Part shown: positions 8,576 to 16,740 of the stretch, piece after piece
Numbering within the stretch: the first letter of the stretch is position 1
How the letters are laid out: every line of letters starts with the position of its first letter
DNA from: Gammaproteobacteria bacterium
Lineage (GTDB): Bacteria; Pseudomonadota; Gammaproteobacteria; 21-64-14
DNA length: 64,000 nucleotides
Assembly (NCBI GenBank): GCA_027013145.1
Contig: JALUXX010000065.1
Location: forward strand, 1 to 64,000
Reading direction: 5' to 3'
Notes under the pieces: model-generated
Databases searched by the model: none
What the model was told of the DNA's origin: nothing
What the model saw: the letters and a program-made list of their open reading frames with translations, nothing else
Translations under genes and position numbers: made by a program

Positions 8576-9133
8576 TCAGCGTACGCTCCGTAAGGGCACC
8601 GCCCGCTCCGCCGCCCGGGCGGTCTCCTCGAGATCGAGGAGGTGTCGCTTGAGGGCCTTGCGCGCGCGCGACAGGCGGCTCATCACGGTCCCGATCGGGC
8701 AGTCGACGATCTCCGCGACCTCGATGTACGAGAATCCCTCGAGGTCGACCAGCGTCAGCACCTGCCGCTGCGCCAGCGGCAACCGGCCCACGGCCGCCCG
8801 CACCCGCGTGACGACCTCGTGCTGGCCGTGTTCGTGTTCCGGTGTATCCTCGTGGCAGTAGACGATCTCGTCCACGTCGACGGTCGGGCGCGCGCGCCGG
8901 AAATGATCGCGCCAGCAGTTGGCCAGGATGCTGAACAACCATGTATTCATGGCCTTGGGATCGCGCAACTGGCTGCCGTTTCGCAGCGCCTTCGCCATTG
9001 TCTCCTGTACCAGGTCGTCCGACAGGTGCGGATCGTGGCTCCATGCATACGCGAGACGGTACAGGCGTTCGCGACTCGCCTCCAGCCGCTCCCGGAATTC
9101 CCGCGAGCGGCAGAACAGCGTGAGAATGCTCAT
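8576..9133 (-). CDS. ECF-type RNA polymerase sigma factor
   Basis: Group 4 sigma factor of 185 residues. Region 2 (about 20-90) contains RLAYAWSHDPHLSDDLVQETMAKAL and NTWLFSILANCWRDHFRR, the helices that bind core polymerase and the -10 element. Region 4 (about 120-170) has LPLAQRQVLTLVDLEGFSYIEVAEI with the GTVMSRLSRARKAL recognition helix. The chosen start, ATG 9133, has AGGAGG five bases upstream; an in-frame start eight codons earlier is weaker. It is the first gene of the run leading into soxXYZAB and is followed by its likely anti-sigma factor, so it probably drives the sox operon and its own gene. The sigma call is firm; the target set is inferred. Confidence 0.93.
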   Translation of the reverse strand: MSILTLFCRSREFRERLEASRERLYRLAYAWSHDPHLSDDLVQETMAKALRNGSQLRDPKAMNTWLFSILANCWRDHFRRARPTVDVDEIVYCHEDTPEHEHGQHEVVTRVRAAVGRLPLAQRQVLTLVDLEGFSYIEVAEIVDCPIGTVMSRLSRARKALKRHLLDLEETARAAERAVPLRSVR

Positions 9134-9449
9134 CGACCCCTCCTCAGCTCCACTCACGAAGACGCGATGACGGCGGGGCTTATTCCCGGCTCTGGTTTGA
9201 ACATCGCATCGTGTTTGCTCAGGATAGCCGAAATTGCAGTGCGTACGACACCCCGGACAAACTTAAGAATATTAGCGAGTGCTTATTTAAAAGGCGTCGT
9301 TCGCGCCGATGAAATAAAACGCGGGCCGTCGGCGTCTCCCCCCACCGAAGCCCCGCAGTCCCACGCGGTCATCCGCCCGCTGCGGGGGGACATATAGATA
9401 GAGAAGACGACCCAATATCGGCCGGGTGCCGAATCCAGTGGAGGATGCG
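9134..9449. promoter_or_regulatory. Divergent control region between the sox-sigma operon and the secreted DsrE gene
   Basis: This 316-base gap carries the starts of both divergent units. It includes an AT-rich patch (about 9260-9320) unusual for this GC-rich DNA, a likely place for promoters or regulator binding. On the minus strand GGAATAA (9186-9180), a 16-base spacer and GTC (9163-9161) resemble an ECF-type promoter, about 28 bases before the sigma start. I do not see the same pair in front of the divergent gene. No gene is visible in this gap. Confidence 0.4.
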
Positions 9450-9899
9450 ATGCGTAAACCTTATCTCCTTGCGGTCCTTTGGGCGGGCGCGCTGGCGCTG
9501 TTGCTCGCCGCGCCGGTCACGCGTGCGGACGAGGCCAAGCCCTTCGCGGTCGCCAAGTACGCGCTGCAGTTGAGCAGCGGCGGGGCCCCGGCGCAGACGC
9601 TGGTGCTCAACGTCGCCAGCAATCTGATCAAACACTACGGCCCGGACCGGGTGGAGATCGAGATCGTCGCCTTCGGTCCGGGGCTGCGGCTGCTGCTCGC
9701 CAACAACGTCAACAAGGGGCGGATCGCGGGGCTGGCGTCGTCGGGCGTGCGCTTCAGCGCCTGCGACAACACCTACGCGAAGTTCACCAAGAAGCTGGGG
9801 TATCCGCCCAAGCTGAACCCGCACGCGGTCCACGTCTCGGCGGGCGTCGTGCGCCTGTACGAGCTGGCCCACGAGGGCTATACCATCGTCAAGCCGTAG
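9450..9899 (+). CDS. Secreted DsrE-like sulfur-relay protein
   Basis: A 149-residue protein with a clear Sec signal (residues 1-26, VTRADEA cleavage region) and a DsrE/DsrF-like mature domain. One cysteine remains after the signal, Cys105 in FSACDNTYAKF. It is related to the C-terminal half of the anti-sigma protein encoded divergently: both have AC-x-NT, a following HAV segment and an EG-x-(Y/I)-x-(I/V)-(V/K)-K type ending. Start ATG 9450 has GGAGG seven bases before it. DsrE-family proteins usually move sulfur bound to a cysteine in the cytoplasm; a periplasmic member beside sox could bind sulfane sulfur there and signal to, or compete with, the anti-sigma sensor. That role is inference. 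Confidence 0.82.
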   Translation: MRKPYLLAVLWAGALALLLAAPVTRADEAKPFAVAKYALQLSSGGAPAQTLVLNVASNLIKHYGPDRVEIEIVAFGPGLRLLLANNVNKGRIAGLASSGVRFSACDNTYAKFTKKLGYPPKLNPHAVHVSAGVVRLYELAHEGYTIVKP

Positions 9900-10001
9900 G
9901 ACCGGACGTGTGCGTTACCGGTCGAAAATGATCCGAATAAACCCGGGGGTCGTTGACCCGCTTCGTGGAAACACTCGATCGAGGTTGAGGAGGCGAGAAT
10001 T

Positions 10002-11456
10002 ATGAAACGCAAGATGCGTCGCATCGCGGTGGCGCTGTCCCTGGCCGGAGCCGCGTCGCTGAGCCTGCCGGCCCACGCGACCAACTGGCTCAAGCTGCAG
10101 GGCACGCAGCCCTCGGGCGTCACGCCCCGGGCGAAGTTCTGGGGCTTCATCCAGCCGGGCTACGCCTGGACACCGGGGAGCGAGCTGTCGGGGCTCAAGG
10201 GTCCCGCAGCGGTGCTCAACGGGACGCGGCCGAATTTCAACAACATCGGCCCGGACCAGACGTCGAGCAACACCTTTTCCATGCGGCGTGCACGGATCGG
10301 GGTGCGCGGCGCGGCCACGCCGCTGAGCAACGACATCGACTACTTCTTCCTGGCCGAGTTCGGCAACAACGCCCTGAGCAGCTCGGTGGGCTACCACCCG
10401 GTGATCACCGACGCCTCGGTGACCTTCAACCAGCTCAAGAAGTTCGTGCGCTTCCGCCTCGGGCTGTTCAAGATGCCTGGCGACTCGGAGGAGGGGCTCC
10501 AGGGCATCCCGATGCTGCCGTACGTGAACTTCAGCAACGTGGGCAACCAGCTCATGCTGGAGCGGTTCGTGAAGGCGGCCGGCGGCAGTTGCTGGAATCC
10601 CAACAACAATGCCCTGACCGACGGCGCGGTCGGCAGCAATGCCGTCTGTTCCGGGCCCGGACCCGGCCGGAACGGCATCCCGGTGGCGACGGACGGCGTG
10701 TACGCGACGACCACGGGCCTGAACGCTTACCGCGACATGGGTCTGATGGCCTTCAACTGGTTCCGATTCGGGCCGTGGGAGTACACCTACGGCGTGATGG
10801 TCGGCAACGGCGGCCAGATCGACCGGCTCGACTCGAACAACAGCAAGGACATCAATGGCCGGCTGCAGGTCTCCTATATCTTTAACAACACGCACGGCCC
10901 GTTCCGCAGTGACATCACCGCCCTGATCTGGGGCCAGAACGGGGACCGCTCCTTCAACGGTTCATCGTATCAGCGGACGCGGATGGGTTTCGGCGTCTAC
11001 GGGCGCTACGGCTTCATGCGTCCGGGGGCGATCCGGGCGGCGGCCGAGTACATGTTCGGCAAGGGCATGATTTTTGCCGGCTCGCCGTTCGCGAGCGTCG
11101 ACGGCACCGCGAGCAAGCAGCCGGTGACGATGTACCCGGGCTACAACAACGGCGGGCGCGGGTTCTACATCGAGAGCGGGGTCTTCGTCACGCACCACCT
11201 GCAGCTCGAGTTCCGCTACGACAAGTACGACCGGCTGTTCAATGACCCGCAGAACGAGCGGATCTTCAACAGCTATACCTTCGGGGCGCAGTACTTCTTC
11301 ACACCCAAGGCCCGGTTGACGTTCAACTACGCCATCAACACCCTGGATGTGCAGAACCCCGGGGCATTCACGAATGCCGTGCAGTTGAGCAACGCGGAGG
11401 CGGTGGCGAACACCTTCGACAACCGCCTGGACCTGCAGATGACGATCATCTTCTGA
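10002..11456 (+). CDS. Outer-membrane porin (phosphate-selective porin O/P type)
   Basis: A 484-residue beta-barrel protein with a Sec signal (residues 1-25, LPAHA) and a C-terminal phenylalanine, as in outer-membrane porins. The SMRRARIGVRG stretch and the following DYFFLAEFG strand are typical of the porin O/P superfamily. Alternating hydrophobic strands and aromatic residues continue to the end (DLQMTIIF). GAGGAGG precedes ATG 10002. It follows the secreted DsrE gene by 102 bases on the same strand and ends in a good terminator, so the two probably form one unit. Its place suggests uptake of an anion such as thiosulfate or sulfate; this is inferred from context only. Confidence 0.85.
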   Translation: MKRKMRRIAVALSLAGAASLSLPAHATNWLKLQGTQPSGVTPRAKFWGFIQPGYAWTPGSELSGLKGPAAVLNGTRPNFNNIGPDQTSSNTFSMRRARIGVRGAATPLSNDIDYFFLAEFGNNALSSSVGYHPVITDASVTFNQLKKFVRFRLGLFKMPGDSEEGLQGIPMLPYVNFSNVGNQLMLERFVKAAGGSCWNPNNNALTDGAVGSNAVCSGPGPGRNGIPVATDGVYATTTGLNAYRDMGLMAFNWFRFGPWEYTYGVMVGNGGQIDRLDSNNSKDINGRLQVSYIFNNTHGPFRSDITALIWGQNGDRSFNGSSYQRTRMGFGVYGRYGFMRPGAIRAAAEYMFGKGMIFAGSPFASVDGTASKQPVTMYPGYNNGGRGFYIESGVFVTHHLQLEFRYDKYDRLFNDPQNERIFNSYTFGAQYFFTPKARLTFNYAINTLDVQNPGAFTNAVQLSNAEAVANTFDNRLDLQMTIIF

Positions 11457-11928
11457 CGCGTGCGTTCCGGTCCCCGCCCGCGGTTTGCGCGGGGGCGCGA
11501 TCCAGCCCGCGGCGGTCTCCGGACCGGCGCGGGCCGGAGCCCAGGAGGGCAGGGATGCCCATTTGCCCCGCCCGATTGGCGGGGCGTGTTGTGACATTTC
11601 GTACGACTCCTCCTTCTCGGGGCGCTGCGGCGCCCCGTCTTTTTCGCGAATCCGGCGGCGTCGGCGGGCCAAGGCCCGCCCTACGGGTGCCCGCATCGGC
11701 GACGGATTCGCGGTAGGGCCGGGCTTGCCCGGCCGACGGCGTGGATTGGACCGCTGTCGTTTGCATCGCCGGCGGCGGCGGGGCGAGCCCCGCCCTACAG
11801 GTGCCCGCATCGGCGACGGATTCGGGGTAGGGCCGGGCTTGCCCGGCCGACATCGTCGATCGAAGCCGGCGTCGTGAATCGGGTGCGATGTGGTTTGGGT
11901 CGGCGTTGCCGGCGGGCCGAGGCCCGCC
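11457..11928. repeat. Cluster of palindromic repeats downstream of the porin
   Basis: This 472-base gap holds no gene. After the terminator come five palindromic units in alternating orientation, at about 11661-11684, 11713-11737, 11776-11798, 11827-11851 and 11910-11932. Each pairs a core such as GGGCCGGGCTTGCCCGGCC and ends in a GTAG or CTAC tag. A block of about 75 bases containing two units and the spacer GTGCCCGCATCGGCGACGG is present twice (11663-11737 and 11777-11851), a recent local duplication. The last unit runs into the final codons of cysQ. They resemble REP-type elements. Confidence 0.8.
11618..11645 (+). terminator. Intrinsic terminator after the porin gene
   Basis: CGGGGCGC and GCGCCCCG form a stem around a short TGCG loop, followed by TCTTTTTC. 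It lies about 160 bases beyond the porin stop on the same strand. Confidence 0.75.
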
Positions 11929-12762
11929 CTACGGATGTCCGTCGGGGAGATAGCGGGCCCAATCCTGGGAGGGGTCGCCGAACACGAGAAAATGGGGATT
12001 CAGCAGGGACTCCTTGGTGTTGTAGCGCAGCGGGTGCAGACTGAGGTCGGTCACGCGGCCGCCGGCCTCCTCGACGAGGCAGTGCGCCGCGGCGGTATCC
12101 CATTCCGAGGTCGGTCCGAGCCGGGCATAGAGGTCCGCCCGGCCCTCGGCGACGAGGCAGAACTTGAGCGAGCTGCCCATGCCGATGAGTTCATAGTCCC
12201 CGAGCCGTTCGAGCAGGCGGTCGAGGGAGGCGCCGCGGTGCGAGCGGCTGCCGGCCACGGTGACGCGCCCCGGCGGGCGCGGCCGCGTGTGCAGCCGCTG
12301 CGGCGCGCCGCCGGGTTCGAGACGCCATGCCCCGTGCCCGCGCGCGGCGCGGTAGGTGCGCCCGCCGACCGGCACGTATACCACGCCGAGCACGGGTTCG
12401 TGATCCGCGACCAGGGCGATGTTGACGGTGAACTCCCCATTGCGCTTGACGAACTCCCGCGTTCCGTCGAGCGGGTCCACGAGCCAGTAGCAGGGCCATG
12501 CCGCGCGCTCGGCGAACGGGATCCGGGCGGACTCCTCTGAGAGGACCGGCACCTGCGGTGTGAGCCGCGCGAGGCCGTCGACGATCGCCCGGTGCGCCGC
12601 CAGGTCGGCGGCGGTCAGCGGCGAGTCGTCGGCCTTGTGTTCGACCGCGAAGTCGGTCTCGTAGACCTCGAGGATCCGTTCCCCAGCCGTGCGCGCGATC
12701 GCGCACACCGGATCCAGCAGGGCACCGGGGTCGGTGACGGTACAGCGCGTCTCATTCGTCAC
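11929..12762 (-). CDS. cysQ: CysQ, 3'(2'),5'-bisphosphate nucleotidase
   Basis: Inositol-monophosphatase-fold phosphatase that hydrolyses 3'-phosphoadenosine 5'-phosphate (PAP), the by-product of PAPS reduction. Family motifs are intact: KADDSPLTAADLAAH, LSEES, the metal site DPLDGTREF, VAGSRSHRG, GSSLKFCLVAEG and the second metal aspartate in TSEWDTAA. It has about 277 residues when started at GTG 12762; no better ATG is seen in front of the conserved LLDPVCAIARTAGE, and a shorter start is possible. The stop overlaps a palindromic repeat unit, so the last residues (GHP) come from repeat sequence. It may serve sulfur metabolism, though every proteobacterium that makes PAP needs it. Confidence 0.92.
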   Translation of the reverse strand: MTNETRCTVTDPGALLDPVCAIARTAGERILEVYETDFAVEHKADDSPLTAADLAAHRAIVDGLARLTPQVPVLSEESARIPFAERAAWPCYWLVDPLDGTREFVKRNGEFTVNIALVADHEPVLGVVYVPVGGRTYRAARGHGAWRLEPGGAPQRLHTRPRPPGRVTVAGSRSHRGASLDRLLERLGDYELIGMGSSLKFCLVAEGRADLYARLGPTSEWDTAAAHCLVEEAGGRVTDLSLHPLRYNTKESLLNPHFLVFGDPSQDWARYLPDGHP

Positions 12763-12990
12763 GGTGGGTCTCGATTCGTGGAGGGGCTGACAGTGTACCG
12801 GATCATCGTTGGATGTTCGCAGGCACGGCCCCGAAAATGCCGCCATGGGAGGAGCAGCGCGCCCCTGCGCCGAAGAGGTATCCAATGATCGGGGGCGCTC
12901 ACGCGCCGCCCCGGGGGCCGATGCCGCGGGCGATGGCGCCGCGCGCGCGGCGCGGCGATAATGTACTGCGCGCGACTGGAGCCTCCCCCG

Positions 12991-13665
12991 ATGCCCGATT
13001 GGTCCCGCATCGACACCGTGCTGCTCGACATGGACGGCACGCTGCTCGATCTGCACTTCGACAACCACTTCTGGCGCGAGCACGTGCCGTTGCGGTTCGC
13101 CGAGCGCCACGGGCTCGGCCTCGATGAGGCCAAGGCCGAACTCTACCCGCGCTTTCGGCGCGTCGAAGGTACGATGGCTTGGTACTGTGTCGACCACTGG
13201 ACGCAGGAGCTGGGCCTCGACATCGCCGCCCTGAAGGAGGAGGTGGCCCATCGGATCGCCGTGCTGCCCCGCGCGCGCGAGGCGCTCGATACGCTGCGCC
13301 GGCGCGGCAAGCGGCTCGTCCTGGTGACGAACGCGCACGGCAAGAGCCTGGCGCTCAAGATGCGTCGCACCGGCCTGGCCGGCCACCTGGACGCGGTGGT
13401 CTGCGCGCACGATCTCGGGCACCCCAAGGAGGCGGATGCCTTCTGGGAGCGGCTGCGGACGCGCGAGCCCCACGACCCGGCCGCCACCCTCCTGGTCGAC
13501 GACAGCCTCCCGGTACTGCGCGCGGCCGCGCGCAACGGGGTCGCACACCTGGTCGCGGTGCGCCGCCCCGACACGCGGGCGCCGGCGCGCACCATCGACG
13601 AGTTTCCGGCGGTGGATACCTTCGCCGATCTGGTGTCGGCGCTTGCGGACCACCGGATCGGGTAG
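12991..13665 (+). CDS. yrfG: HAD-family GMP/IMP nucleotidase, YrfG-like
   Basis: Haloacid-dehalogenase hydrolase of 224 residues. Motif I is DMDGTLLDL with the nucleophile aspartate near residue 12, motif II is VTNAHG, the motif III lysine lies in the HPKEADAF stretch, and motif IV is LVDDSLPVL. The FDNHFWREHVPLRFAERHG and EGTMAWYCVDHW cap segments match the YrfG purine-nucleotidase group. Start ATG 12991 has GGAG eight bases upstream; an earlier in-frame ATG at 12961 lies inside the promoter region. It is divergent from cysQ and converges with the next gene. Confidence 0.85.
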   Translation: MPDWSRIDTVLLDMDGTLLDLHFDNHFWREHVPLRFAERHGLGLDEAKAELYPRFRRVEGTMAWYCVDHWTQELGLDIAALKEEVAHRIAVLPRAREALDTLRRRGKRLVLVTNAHGKSLALKMRRTGLAGHLDAVVCAHDLGHPKEADAFWERLRTREPHDPAATLLVDDSLPVLRAAARNGVAHLVAVRRPDTRAPARTIDEFPAVDTFADLVSALADHRIG

Positions 13666-13690
13666 CCGGTCACCGGGCCGGTCGCGGAAC

Positions 13691-14095
13691 TCAGCGCTTG
13701 TCCCAGCGTTTGAAGCGTTTCCTGCAGTATTTGAGCAGGGCCTCGTAGTCCTCGAAGAACAGGTCGAAGCCGTCCTCCGAAGGGGAGTCGAATTCGCAGT
13801 AGTCGTTGGAATGCTCGCGGCAGATCTGCGGGCGTACCTCGTAGATGCCGCAACGCCCGTCCGGTTGCAGGTGTTTGCACGGGGTGTTGACCAGCAGCGT
13901 CCAGCCGTCCTCGTCCTTGTATACCTGCACGTTGCGATGCGAGATCTGCCAGAGCAGGTGGTCGAAGTCGTACTTGGAGCGCGGCGTCTCCACCGTCTGG
14001 GTGATGTAGGTGCAGCATTTGGCGCTGGTGCAGTAGCCGCACTTCGTCTCGGGCGTGATGACCGGCATCACCGCCCACCGACCGTTCGTCTTCAT
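13691..14095 (-). CDS. YkgJ-type cysteine-cluster protein
   Basis: A 134-residue cytoplasmic protein with many conserved cysteines: CGYCTSAKCC near the start, CKHLQPDGRCGIYEVRPQICREH in the middle and YCEF after it. This is the pattern of the YkgJ/CxxCxxCC family (PF03692), thought to bind zinc or an iron-sulfur centre; the enzyme activity is unknown. The C-terminus is basic. It converges with the yrfG-like gene 25 bases away and precedes the gsp run on the same strand, but the reading direction places it after gspN with a 74-base gap. No link with secretion is evident. Confidence 0.8.
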   Translation of the reverse strand: MKTNGRWAVMPVITPETKCGYCTSAKCCTYITQTVETPRSKYDFDHLLWQISHRNVQVYKDEDGWTLLVNTPCKHLQPDGRCGIYEVRPQICREHSNDYCEFDSPSEDGFDLFFEDYEALLKYCRKRFKRWDKR

Positions 14096-14169
14096 CGCGA
14101 ATCCCGGTGTTTCGAGTGAAGCGGCATTATACCGGATCAGCGTATCGATTTTCGGCGCAGCGGGAGGGG

Positions 14170-14931
14170 TTACATCGGCGGCAGGCGCCCGCTCCAGCGG
14201 ATATGGAATCGTCCGTCGCGGTCGGGCGTGCCGCCCGCTTGCAGCGCCGCGACCAGGGCCTTTGGTGCATCGGCGTGCGGTTTCACCGCGGCGTCGAGTT
14301 GCAGGCGCCCGCCGGGCAGCAGGCGGACGGTGCCGCCGAGAGTGAGCGGGCCGCCCCGGGATTCCAGCGTCCCGCGCGGCGGTCTTGCGCCCGGATCCAG
14401 CTTCAGCAGCAGCGTCCCGAGCGCGACCGGCCCGCTCCAGTGCACGGCGGCGTCGCGCCACGCGATCGTCCCTGCGGCGTGTTGCAGTTGACCCGCCGCG
14501 ATCTCGATCCCGTGCAGGCGCAGGTCGAGCGCGCCGTCGAGGGTGACCGGAACCGGGAGTGCGCGCTGCAGGGCCGAGGCGGGTACGCGCAAGGTGAGGT
14601 CGGGCAGCCGCAGCCCGCCCCAGAGCCCTACCTGGACGCTGCCGCGCCCGGCGGGTCCGCGGTCCCCCGCGGCGGACCAGTACACGCGCACCTGCCCGAG
14701 CGGCAGGCGCAGCAGGCCGACGTTCCAGCGTAGCGGACCGAAGTCGAGAGGTCCGATCCGCGCGCCCGCGGCGCGCCCGGACCACACGCTCCCGTCGAGC
14801 GTGTAGAAGGACACCGCCCGCGTCGCCGCCGGCGGTGCAAAGCGCCAGGCCTGCCGCGCCGGGAAGGTCGCCACCAGCATCAGCAGGTAGGCGGCGAGGC
14901 CGGCGAGGAGGTAGCCGCGCGCGCCGCTCAT
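14170..14931 (-). CDS. gspN: Type II secretion system protein N (GspN)
   Basis: Inner-membrane accessory protein of the type II secretion system, 253 residues. One N-terminal membrane helix (YLLAGLAAYLLMLVATFPA) is followed by a periplasmic beta-rich domain with the family stretch LDGSVWSGRAAGARIG and repeated short strands such as GALDLRLHGIEI. It overlaps gspM by four bases (ATGA), so translation is coupled. It is the last gene of the gspG-N run. Confidence 0.88.
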   Translation of the reverse strand: MSGARGYLLAGLAAYLLMLVATFPARQAWRFAPPAATRAVSFYTLDGSVWSGRAAGARIGPLDFGPLRWNVGLLRLPLGQVRVYWSAAGDRGPAGRGSVQVGLWGGLRLPDLTLRVPASALQRALPVPVTLDGALDLRLHGIEIAAGQLQHAAGTIAWRDAAVHWSGPVALGTLLLKLDPGARPPRGTLESRGGPLTLGGTVRLLPGGRLQLDAAVKPHADAPKALVAALQAGGTPDRDGRFHIRWSGRLPPM

Positions 14932-15413
14932 GAGCCGGCGCCTTCGAGGATCACGCGCCCGTTCACCTGCCCCGGCACGCCGCTCGCCTCGAGGCTGACC
15001 GACGTGATCTGCAGCCCGGCGTCGTGCTGCAGCCTGCCCAACCAGCGCGCGACCTGATCGAACGGCGCCTGCTCGAGGCTCACGCGCACGCCGCCGCGGT
15101 TGTCCGGATCCATGCGCTTGATGCTCTCGTCCAGGTGTTCGGCGCGCGCCGTGCGATCGACGACCGAGAGGATCGAACCGCCGGTGGCAGGTGCCCCGCC
15201 GCCGGCGCGGCGTAGTGCGCGGATCTCCGCGGCGGTGCGATGCATCCAGTGCAGGAGGTCCTCCTGCTCCGCCGCGGTCCGGCGAAGCTGGGCGAGACCG
15301 GCGAAGAACGGGTGCAGCACGGCGCCGTAGAGAAGGGCCAGCGACAGAAAGGCGGCCCCGGCGGCGAGGATGCGCCGCTCGCGCGGCGTGCGCGACTGCA
15401 GCCACTCTTTCAC
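14928..15413 (-). CDS. gspM: Type II secretion system protein M (GspM)
   Basis: Assembly-platform protein of 161 residues: a short basic cytoplasmic start (RTPRERR), one membrane helix (about 16-36), a coiled-coil-like stretch with AEQEDLLHWMHRTAAEIRAL, and a small ferredoxin-like periplasmic domain. GspM partners GspL. Start and stop overlap the neighbouring gspL and gspN genes by four bases each. Confidence 0.9.
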   Translation of the reverse strand: MKEWLQSRTPRERRILAAGAAFLSLALLYGAVLHPFFAGLAQLRRTAAEQEDLLHWMHRTAAEIRALRRAGGGAPATGGSILSVVDRTARAEHLDESIKRMDPDNRGGVRVSLEQAPFDQVARWLGRLQHDAGLQITSVSLEASGVPGQVNGRVILEGAGS

Positions 15414-16738
15414 GAGCCCCGGCTCCGGATCCGGATGCGGCCCTCGACGCGCTCCCCGCTGGTGCTGGCCGACTGCAGGTCCACGCTCAGCCCGCCCGCG
15501 GCGGCGAGCGCGGCGCGCATCCGGTCGAGGCCCGGCATGTCCTTGGCGGTGACGCGCAGGTCCAGGCCGCCGTCGCGGTAGTCGAGCGCCTGCAGGGCGA
15601 CTCCGGGCGTGGCCTCCATGGCCGTGCCGACCTTGGTCAGCAGGGCGAGGAATCCGCCCTCTGCCGCACCCCGGCGGCGGAGCAGCGCCTCGAGGTGATG
15701 TTCCATCTGCGCGCGCGCGTTGACCACGCGGTGCTCATCGGGGAAGGTGCGCCGGTAGAGCGCGACGATCTCCCGCGCCCCGGCGGCGGTACGCGCACGC
15801 AGGTCGAAGTACTGATAGATCTGCAGCCCCGCACCCACCAGCAGCCATGCCGCCAGCAGCGCCGCGGTCGCGCGCCACGGGCGCCACAAGCGGCCGAGCT
15901 GTTCGCGGCGGCTGTACGGCCCCTGGAGCAGCGAGATCGCGCGCCGCGCCGGATCGTTTTCCGCAACGGGGTCCGTCAGTAGCCCGAGAATCCCCTCCGG
16001 GGCCTCTTCGATCGCGACCGGGACGGGCAGCCCCTCGAGGCCCGCCGGGGGTTCGACCGCCGCGCCGAGAAACAGGCGGATCCGCTGCGGGGGGCCGCCC
16101 GCCACGGACACCTCCGGCTCTTCGGGCGCCCCCTTGCCCGGCGCGGTGTCGGGATCCGCGGCCGTGTCTGCCTCCGCGAGCGCGAGCGCCAACAGCGCCG
16201 CGAGATTGTCGGGATCGCCGGCGATCCCGTCCTGGCCCCCGGTGCGCAGGATCACCCGGTGCGGTTCGACCAACCCGGTCCAGGTGCCGGGCTCCCAGGG
16301 GAGCAGCAGCGTGTCCGGCACCAGGGCGTCGGCCTGGATGCCGGCGCCCCGCAGGGCCTCCAGCCAGGCGTCCATCCGCGCGCGTGCGGTGACCGCGACC
16401 GCCGTGCCGCGTACCGGGTCGTGCGCGCCGAGGGCGAAATGCAGGCCTTCGACGTCCTCGGCGAGTTGCTCCTCGAGGGCATAGGGCACGGCGCGCAGCA
16501 TGCGCTGGCGCTGCGCGGTGGGGATGCGCGCGCGCAGGAGGCCGACCGATTCGCCCGGCACCGCCACCACCACGCGACAGGTTGCGGCGAGGGCGGCGGC
16601 GTCCGCGAGCGCTCCGTTGCGGATCGCGCCGGCGGCCCCGCCCGGCTCCCGCCACAAGGCCTCCCCGGGCGTGTCCGCCCCGGGCGTGTCGCCCCCGTGC
16701 GCGCCGGCGCTGAGGCGGATGTACAAGGTCTCGCGCAT
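15410..16738 (-). CDS. gspL: Type II secretion system protein L (GspL)
   Basis: Bitopic inner-membrane protein of 442 residues that anchors the GspE ATPase to the platform. The cytoplasmic actin-like domain covers about residues 1-300 (VVVAVPGESVGLLRARIP, LRAVPYALEEQLAEDVEGLHF), one membrane helix follows (AALLAAWLLVGAGLQIY, about 310-330), and a ferredoxin-like periplasmic domain ends the protein. Start ATG 16738 lies two bases past the gspK stop. GspE itself is not in the window. Confidence 0.92.
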   Translation of the reverse strand: MRETLYIRLSAGAHGGDTPGADTPGEALWREPGGAAGAIRNGALADAAALAATCRVVVAVPGESVGLLRARIPTAQRQRMLRAVPYALEEQLAEDVEGLHFALGAHDPVRGTAVAVTARARMDAWLEALRGAGIQADALVPDTLLLPWEPGTWTGLVEPHRVILRTGGQDGIAGDPDNLAALLALALAEADTAADPDTAPGKGAPEEPEVSVAGGPPQRIRLFLGAAVEPPAGLEGLPVPVAIEEAPEGILGLLTDPVAENDPARRAISLLQGPYSRREQLGRLWRPWRATAALLAAWLLVGAGLQIYQYFDLRARTAAGAREIVALYRRTFPDEHRVVNARAQMEHHLEALLRRRGAAEGGFLALLTKVGTAMEATPGVALQALDYRDGGLDLRVTAKDMPGLDRMRAALAAAGGLSVDLQSASTSGERVEGRIRIRSRGS

Positions 16739-16740
16739 CC

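Noticed and set aside
11661-11932. Possible CRISPR array
   Set aside because: The units alternate in orientation, have no regular spacers of about 30 bases, and no cas genes are present.
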